Part shown: positions 7,248-11,704 of the stretch, piece by piece
Numbering within the stretch: the first letter of the stretch is position 1
Layout: the number at the start of each line of letters is the position of its first letter
NCBI GenBank assembly: GCA_028711675.1
Contig: JAQTRT010000071.1
Location: 1-11,704 of the forward strand
Direction of reading: 5' to 3'
Source: a bacterium
Lineage (GTDB): Bacteria; Spirochaetota; JAHITG01
Length of the DNA: 11,704 bases
Position numbers and translations under genes: made by a program
Notes under the pieces: generated by a model
The model's database searches: none
Seen by the model: only the letters and a program-made list of their open reading frames with translations
Told to the model about the DNA's origin: nothing

Positions 7248-7256
7248 ACCTCCTTT
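7248..7256 (-). promoter_or_regulatory. Strong Shine-Dalgarno site
   Basis: AAAGGAGGT on the minus strand, 5 nt before the ATG at 7242, is a full-strength ribosome site. It suggests this binding protein is made in larger amounts than its neighbours, whose sites are weaker. Confidence 0.75.
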
Positions 7257-7271
7257 AACAACATAATTCTT

Positions 7272-9134
7272 TTAAAATCTTAAATCAAATGCCGCTGTGA
7301 TCTGGTGGGTCCGCTGCAGCTTTTTATAATTGACCCCCAGGCCGGAACGGGAATACGCCCAGGCATCCCTGTAGCCTTCACTGGAAAAATCAATGATCTG
7401 CAGTTCATACCTCAGTTCGATGCTGGAATTCCCGAAATACCTTTTCAGCCCGGCCATCCACCTGTGATCCACCGGCAGGCCCAGTTCCTTGTGGAAATTC
7501 TCCAGCTTTCTGTCATAATAAAATTCCAGGTCATCGCTCACCACGGGAAATTCCCAGTCGCTCCGGGCATAATAAAAAGAGACCGAATATCTCTTCATTT
7601 TCATCAATTCCAGATACACATTGTAATAAAGGGTCCACGGTGAGGGGGCAACGGATGAGCTGTATTCAGCCTGTTTCTTTCCCCCTTCACTGTACGCTAT
7701 GATCTGAAAAGGATACCAGTAACTGGATATTATTTTTAGTACCAGCTTATGCGTTTCAACGGGATACAGGCCGAACACGCCGTCGCGGTAGATCTCATAC
7801 CTGTTCAGGATATAATCGATCTTGACCGGTATATCCGTCCAGGTGGGATAATAACCGTTCACGTAGGAGAGCTGAAAGGCCAGGGGCGCGTCTTCCAGGA
7901 GATTGGCATTCTTCTGGTTGAACCCGGTCAGGGGTGTGGGATCATAGGTAAGGCTCACTTTAATGATCTCCGCCTGGCGGTTATCCTGGACCACCAGAGG
8001 CGCGGAAGTAAAATTAGTGCCGGCCGGGTCCCGGAGCGGGGCCTGTTCCGTCCCTTCCACACCGAGTTTGAGATAATAGAACGGTTTGATTTCCACGCCG
8101 CCGTTCCAGCGCGTCACGTTCCCGGCGTATATGTCCGCATAATCATAACGTCCGGTAAGAGCCATATATTCAGGAAAGATATCATATTTCACTTTTGCCG
8201 CGCCGGAATAATAAACGTCCTTTCTCTCTTCCGCGGGAACCATAGACTCCCTCACCGGAAAATTACCGGCCAGTTCTCCTTCCAGGAGCATACCCACACC
8301 CTGGATGATCCGGGAGACATCAAGCGTCATGTCCAGGGCCGGTACCCGGTCATTCACTTTCAGCTGATAGGCAGGATAAGAAGGTGGAATAAAATGATTG
8401 GTCGAGGAACGGATATAATAATCCTCGACCAGCTTATGTTTATAAAGGAACATCAGGGAAAGAGGGCTGGCTTCCACGATATACCGGCCGAACAGGACCG
8501 AACTGTTCGGTTTGCCCATGGAATGATAGGAAGGGACCTGTCCGCCTGCCAGGAACAGATTTTGGAGGGTCTCTTTACCTGTAAGCTCGAATCCCTCAGG
8601 CAGGAAATTGCCCCACCGCCTGCTCTGCTCCAGGTCCCATTGGGCCGGATAAAGATCGAGCAGGTCTCCGGATGCCTGGTGTTCGGCCCACTTATAGATC
8701 CGCACATCCATAAACCTGGTTAAAAAAGTAAAATCAGCGCGCGTCAGATAAGCCCCGACCCTGGGATTGAGTATATCACCCGTATCGTTCTGCCAGATAT
8801 CCTTATCCCGCAGATACGGATCGCCTGCGATCACCTCGATCTGGAACCGGCCCTTGACCGGTTCAAGGGGATGGGCCAGAAAATTCAAGCGCAGGACATG
8901 GTCCTGGTCTATGGCTCCCTGCTTGATCTCCCGCGAGGCCGGTGAAGAAGGGTCCTGGGCCAGGGAATAGCTGTACTTTCCTTTCTGCAGGTTCATCCTC
9001 AACAGCATTTTATATTCAGCATCAGCCAGGTCCAGTGCTTTGGGACTTGTATTGGTCTGGGCACGGGAAAGAGTTGTCAGGCTTATGAGAGCCATGGTAA
9101 AAATGATTATACTTTTAATTTTATTCATTTTCAT
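7272..9134 (-). CDS. Outer-membrane beta-barrel (porin-like) protein, unknown family
   Basis: This is a 620-residue protein. Residues 1-25 are a signal peptide (MKMNKIK, hydrophobic core, cleavage near S-R-A-Q). The mature part is rich in alternating polar/aromatic strands, especially from about residue 290 on (for example F-Y-Y-L-K-L-G-V-E, L-Q-I-I-D-F, I-E-L-R-Y-E-L), and ends A-A-F-D-L-R-F. A C-terminal Phe after alternating hydrophobics is the classical outer-membrane beta-signal. There is no plug or TonB-box motif that I can recognise, so it is not an obvious SusC. A role as channel or anchor for the glycan handled by the neighbouring proteins is inferred from position. AGGGA lies 4 nt before the ATG at 9134; ATG at 9128 is the alternative. 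It follows the lipoprotein gene by 42 bp. Confidence 0.75.
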   Translation of the reverse strand: MKMNKIKSIIIFTMALISLTTLSRAQTNTSPKALDLADAEYKMLLRMNLQKGKYSYSLAQDPSSPASREIKQGAIDQDHVLRLNFLAHPLEPVKGRFQIEVIAGDPYLRDKDIWQNDTGDILNPRVGAYLTRADFTFLTRFMDVRIYKWAEHQASGDLLDLYPAQWDLEQSRRWGNFLPEGFELTGKETLQNLFLAGGQVPSYHSMGKPNSSVLFGRYIVEASPLSLMFLYKHKLVEDYYIRSSTNHFIPPSYPAYQLKVNDRVPALDMTLDVSRIIQGVGMLLEGELAGNFPVRESMVPAEERKDVYYSGAAKVKYDIFPEYMALTGRYDYADIYAGNVTRWNGGVEIKPFYYLKLGVEGTEQAPLRDPAGTNFTSAPLVVQDNRQAEIIKVSLTYDPTPLTGFNQKNANLLEDAPLAFQLSYVNGYYPTWTDIPVKIDYILNRYEIYRDGVFGLYPVETHKLVLKIISSYWYPFQIIAYSEGGKKQAEYSSSVAPSPWTLYYNVYLELMKMKRYSVSFYYARSDWEFPVVSDDLEFYYDRKLENFHKELGLPVDHRWMAGLKRYFGNSSIELRYELQIIDFSSEGYRDAWAYSRSGLGVNYKKLQRTHQITAAFDLRF

Positions 9135-9176
9135 TTATTCCCTGCTGATGGAGGATTAATCCAACAGCTTAAATAT

Positions 9177-9848
9177 TTATGGTAAAAACCTCAGGTCATC
9201 GATCCAGATAGTGCCGCTGGCCGGCTGGCCGGCCGCGTCCTTAAAGCTGATGGTGAACGTGGAAAGCCTGGATGACCAGTTCGTGGCGCTGTTATAGTCC
9301 CGGAAAGGCATCACTACGGTCTGCCAGGAAGCGTTTAATCCCGAAGCCAGGTAGAAGGTCAGGAGCTTATATATTTCCCGGCCCACAGGCGTGTTGACGC
9401 TGCGGACGGAAAGCTGAAGGCCGCTTCCCGAAGGATTGTTATCCATACTGCCTTTGATTTTGAAAGAAACAGCGGTATAGGACGTGACATCGATGCCCAG
9501 AGTATTGGGATAACCCGTGCTGTCAAACGAAGAATAAAAACCGAACCATCTGGTATTGGTATTCGCGGATACCCCGATCTTCATACTGCCGTCCTCATGA
9601 AGGCTGTAACCCTGCGGCCGGCTGGCCGTGGGACCGTCATAGGTCCCGGTGGGGCAGGCGCCGGGATTCATCAGAAGATTAAAATTGTCGTTATCATGGT
9701 CGAAATCATCGATCCAGGGCGGCGCCGTATGCGGTTCGGAAGGCGCGTAAACCGGCACTGACCAGAATTTTTCCCTCTGGCATCCTGCCAGCACAAGATA
9801 GAACAAGCCTGTGAATATAAGATATAAAACAGCATTCTTCTTCATCAT
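9177..9848 (-). CDS. Lipoprotein with a CBM11/CIA30-like domain
   Basis: This is a 223-residue protein. Its lipoprotein signal has lipobox L-A-G-C with Cys23 as the lipidation site. A short spacer leads to one beta-sandwich domain from A-P-P-W-I-D-D-F-D-H (42-51) to T-I-W-I-D-D-L-R-F-L-P at the C-terminus. The mid-domain W-F-G-F, V-T-S-Y-T-A, F-K-I-K-G and W-Q-T-V-V motifs are all shared with the N-terminal domain of the leftmost gene. Residues after Cys23 are not an inner-membrane retention Asp (+2 is Gln), so outer-membrane placement is plausible. It is the first structural gene after the regulator (24 bp), and its SD AGGAGGT (9859-9865) stands just after the regulator stop. It is probably a surface glycan-binding partner of the barrel encoded next, in the position SusD takes in Bacteroidota loci, though it is not a SusD homologue. 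Confidence 0.85.
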   Translation of the reverse strand: MMKKNAVLYLIFTGLFYLVLAGCQREKFWSVPVYAPSEPHTAPPWIDDFDHDNDNFNLLMNPGACPTGTYDGPTASRPQGYSLHEDGSMKIGVSANTNTRWFGFYSSFDSTGYPNTLGIDVTSYTAVSFKIKGSMDNNPSGSGLQLSVRSVNTPVGREIYKLLTFYLASGLNASWQTVVMPFRDYNSATNWSSRLSTFTISFKDAAGQPASGTIWIDDLRFLP

Positions 9849-9872
9849 TGATCTGAATACCTCCTGCCGGGT

Positions 9873-10922
9873 TCAAACCCATTTTTCCTCATGTACATCG
9901 TTCCCGCAGCTCTTCCTCAGCATAAGTTCGGATTCATCGATGAGCACGGATTCGGATTCATATTCTTTTTCGGAAATAGATTTAAGGAGCATCCGGGCGC
10001 CCATTTCCCCCATTTTTTTCAAAGGCATTTTCATGGAAGAAAGCCCGGGTTCCAGTACCTCATCGATAGGCATGTCATCGATGCCGATCACCGCGATCTC
10101 TTCCGGGACCTTTTTATTCATTTCCTTTAATGCCCTGAGCCCGCCGAACGCAAAGATATCACTGGAATAAAAAATAGCGTCGATCCGGGGATTCTGTTCG
10201 ATCAGGGTCTTGGTAGTATACGCGATGTTCCTCAGGCTGGAAAAATCATTCTCAAAAATAACGTTCTCAGGAGCAAACCTGATATTATTCTCCTTAAGCG
10301 CTTGTTTGTAACCATCGAACCTTTGTTTCCATTCCAGGCCCATGGCGGCATCCGGCACCACCAGACCGATCTCCTTCCGTCCTGTCCCGATGAGCCTGTT
10401 CACGGCCTGGTATGCGGCTTTTGTATTGTCCATATAGATACATTTTCCGTATTCCTGGAACGTGTTCAGGAAAACAATGCTTACTCCTTTGTTGATCAGC
10501 TTCATCAGGGTGATCTCCGTCAGGCCGATGGAAAAAAGGATGATACCGTTTGTGGCCGTGTTCTCGAGGATGTTCGAGATAAAAAGTTCCTTGGCTTTTT
10601 CCGATTTCAGGTCATTATACAGGTCCACGGTATACCGGATCTTGTGATAATCGTTCTCCTGGATAATGGAATCGATGCCGGCCTGTACGGTTTCCGTGAT
10701 ATGAATATCACATTTGGGGTAGATAATGGAAATAACCCTGCTGTCCTTGCTGTACATTCCTGTTTCCCTGGCTTTACTGTAAGGAAGATAATTATATTTT
10801 TTTGCAGCTTCCCTTACCAGTATCTTCACGTCCGGGCTTATCCCGTGCCTGTCATTGAGGGCCATGGAAACAGTGGAAGGGGCTAAATTAAGTATTTTTG
10901 CCAATTCTTTGATGGTTATCAT
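9873..10922 (-). CDS. LacI-family transcriptional regulator
   Basis: This is a 349-residue protein of usual family length. The N-terminal helix-turn-helix spans residues 2-23 (T-I-K-E-L-A-K-I-L then S-T-V-S-M-A-L-N), followed by Y-N-Y-L-P and the hinge region (about 46-60). The periplasmic-binding-like sensor runs from about 62 to 335, with recognisable G-I-I-L-F, G-R-K-E-I-G-L-V, D-A-I-F-Y-S-S-D and A-V-I-G-I-D-D. The position after S-T-V-S is Met where Arg is most common, so operator contacts may be atypical. The ligand is probably a sugar or oligosaccharide from the locus glycan. It is the first gene of the minus-strand series and is preceded by a strong promoter with a dyad at the predicted transcript start, which suggests autorepression. 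The SD is weak (GAAAAG), so it may be translated at a low level. Confidence 0.93.
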   Translation of the reverse strand: MITIKELAKILNLAPSTVSMALNDRHGISPDVKILVREAAKKYNYLPYSKARETGMYSKDSRVISIIYPKCDIHITETVQAGIDSIIQENDYHKIRYTVDLYNDLKSEKAKELFISNILENTATNGIILFSIGLTEITLMKLINKGVSIVFLNTFQEYGKCIYMDNTKAAYQAVNRLIGTGRKEIGLVVPDAAMGLEWKQRFDGYKQALKENNIRFAPENVIFENDFSSLRNIAYTTKTLIEQNPRIDAIFYSSDIFAFGGLRALKEMNKKVPEEIAVIGIDDMPIDEVLEPGLSSMKMPLKKMGEMGARMLLKSISEKEYESESVLIDESELMLRKSCGNDVHEEKWV

Positions 10923-10943
10923 ATTAAAAACTTTTCAATCTTC

Positions 10944-10955
10944 TGAAATGTTTCA
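10944..10955. promoter_or_regulatory. Probable LacI-type operator
   Basis: TGAAATGTTTCA has 5-bp perfect arms (TGAAA/TTTCA) about a 2-bp centre. It resembles the short dyads bound by LacI-family proteins, although the usual CG centre is TG/CA here. It lies 2-13 bp past the predicted transcription start of the regulator's promoter and 21 bp before its ATG, an ideal repression site. I found no second convincing copy elsewhere in the window. Confidence 0.65.
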
Positions 10956-10963
10956 ATAATAAT

Positions 10964-10991
10964 ATTATACCATGTTTTTTATAAATGTCAA
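10964..10991 (-). promoter_or_regulatory. Near-consensus sigma-70 promoter of the regulator-led operon
   Basis: On the minus strand, TTGACA (10986-10991) and TATAAT (10964-10969) are both perfect hexamers with a 16-bp spacer. The predicted start is near 10957, giving a leader of about 35 nt. Such a strong promoter in front of a regulator fits an operon kept silent by its own repressor. Confidence 0.85.
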
Positions 10992-11033
10992 GTTATTTCT
11001 AAATTTTTTTCTGGTGCCATTTTCGGGAGCACA

Positions 11034-11064
11034 GTTTCGGTACGAAGTGCCGTTTCGGTACGAA
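11034..11064. repeat. Two perfect 13-bp direct repeats with internal dyads
   Basis: GTTTCGGTACGAA occurs at 11034-11046 and 11052-11064, separated by GTGCC, giving an 18-bp period. Each copy contains a TTCG/CGAA dyad about GTA. A degenerate third copy (GTGCC followed by TTTCGG) lies at 11014-11026. Spacing near two helical turns and the position between divergent genes suggest paired protein-binding sites. Confidence 0.6.
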
Positions 11065-11067
11065 TAG

Positions 11068-11103
11068 AACCTTTACAACCCTTATAACCTTTCTTACCTT
11101 TTA
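11068..11103. repeat. Four degenerate 9-bp pyrimidine-rich tandem repeats
   Basis: The units AACCTTTAC, AACCCTTAT, AACCTTTCT and TACCTTTTA follow one another with an exact 9-nt period. They lie directly after the 13-bp repeats and upstream of truD. Their role is unknown; slippage-prone DNA or a binding array are possibilities. Confidence 0.5.
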
Positions 11104-11123
11104 TCCGGCAGTTGCCGCTTGAA

Positions 11124-11151
11124 TTGATTTATTTAATCATTAGATTATGAT
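11124..11151 (+). promoter_or_regulatory. Weak candidate promoter for truD
   Basis: TTGATT (11124-11129) and TATGAT (11146-11151) are separated by 16 bp, with 4 and 5 of 6 consensus matches. The predicted start would leave a leader of only about 8 nt, so translation would be nearly leaderless. An upstream promoter is equally possible. Confidence 0.3.
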
Positions 11152-11165
11152 CCTGGCGGATAAAA

Positions 11166-11704
11166 ATGAAATTAAAAATAAAAACAGAACCCGGGGATTT
11201 TATCGTTGAAGAGCTGGCTGACCTGCCCCTGGAAAAGAGACGCAGGCCGTACGCTGTGTACCTGCTGAAAAAAAGGAACTGGAATACGGTCGACCTCCTC
11301 CTGAATCTTTCAAAAAAACTGAACATCCCTTTCAAGGACCTTTCTTACGGCGGGAAAAAGGACCGGTACGGCCTGACCAGCCAGTATATAACGATCCGGG
11401 AACGCCCTTACCTGAACCTTGAAACGGAGAATTATTCCCTGAAATTCATCGGGTTCATGCTCGATCCCATGACAGCGCATTTTATCCGGGGCAACCATTT
11501 TAAGATCACGGTCAGGAATCTCTCCCCGGCCGATTTAAAAAAAGCATCGGAAGGGATCAGGCAGACCGCGGTATACGGTTATCCGAATTATTTTGACGAC
11601 CAGCGTTTCGGAAGTTATGACGCGGTCCAGGGTTTTCTGGGGGAAAAAGTGATCAGGAAACATTATAACGGCGCGCTCAAGATCTACCTTACGGCCGTCC
11701 ATCA
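11166..11704 (+). CDS. truD: tRNA pseudouridine synthase TruD, 5' part
   Basis: The frame is open from ATG at 11166 to the right edge: 179 complete codons, C-terminus outside the window. An in-frame TGA at 11148-11150 excludes an earlier ATG. TruD signatures are an N-terminal D-F-I-V-E-E, Y-G-G-K-K-D-R (61-67) with the expected catalytic Asp66, R-G-N-H-F-K-I-T-V-R (108-117) and N-Y-F-D-D-Q-R-F-G (141-149). TruD makes pseudouridine at position 13 of certain tRNAs in the cytoplasm. It is a housekeeping gene transcribed away from the carbohydrate locus and marks the border of that locus. The ribosome site is poor (GGCGG about 6 nt upstream). Confidence 0.93.
   Translation, partial: MKLKIKTEPGDFIVEELADLPLEKRRRPYAVYLLKKRNWNTVDLLLNLSKKLNIPFKDLSYGGKKDRYGLTSQYITIRERPYLNLETENYSLKFIGFMLDPMTAHFIRGNHFKITVRNLSPADLKKASEGIRQTAVYGYPNYFDDQRFGSYDAVQGFLGEKVIRKHYNGALKIYLTAVH

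Noticed and set aside
7749..8723. 324-codon open frame on the plus strand
   Set aside because: It is fully antisense to the barrel gene, and its composition (many His, Ile, Gly) is typical of a reverse-complement frame.
9177..9848. SusD homologue
   Set aside because: Although it is a lipoprotein beside an outer-membrane barrel gene, it is far too short and has a beta-sandwich pattern, not the helical TPR-like SusD fold.

Overview
The window reads as a bacterial carbohydrate-handling locus. Seven genes lie head to tail on the minus strand, led by a LacI-family regulator, and a divergent truD starts at the right edge. The cell is Gram-negative: there is a lipobox lipoprotein, several signal peptides and a large outer-membrane-barrel candidate ending in phenylalanine. 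One secreted protein ends in a 'YPNPF' FlgD/T9SS-like C-terminal domain. That combination suggests the FCB group or one of the uncultured Gram-negative candidate phyla that use such tails. I cannot name a genus.

Layout in transcription order (right to left): a near-consensus promoter with a 12-bp dyad just downstream of its predicted start (10944-10991); the LacI-type regulator (9873-10922); a lipoprotein with one CBM11/CIA30-like domain (9177-9848); a 620-residue outer-membrane barrel candidate (7272-9134); a secreted CBM11/CIA30-like protein (6538-7242); a 188-bp gap holding a large imperfect palindrome; a six-hairpin glycosidase-like protein fused to another CBM11/CIA30-like domain (4597-6348); a TIM-barrel glycosidase of clan GH-A type (3573-4595); a gap with its own promoter; a seven-bladed FG-GAP/VCBS propeller protein with FN3-like and FlgD-like domains (1397-3505); and a secreted protein that again begins with the CBM-like domain, continues with two Ig-like repeats and runs off the left edge (<1-1351). 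On the plus strand, the 5' part of truD starts at 11166.

How the genes may work together (inference): the architecture parallels a polysaccharide utilisation locus, with surface lipoprotein, outer-membrane channel, binding proteins, two secreted glycosidases and an autoregulated sugar-responsive repressor, but I see no recognisable SusC or SusD. The recurring part is a beta-sandwich domain that opens with a D-D-F or A-D-F motif and closes with Y/W-I/L-D-D/E. It occurs in four of the seven genes and is near-duplicated between the lipoprotein and the leftmost gene. The propeller gene is far more AT-rich than the rest and has its own promoter, so the left third may be a later addition to the core locus.
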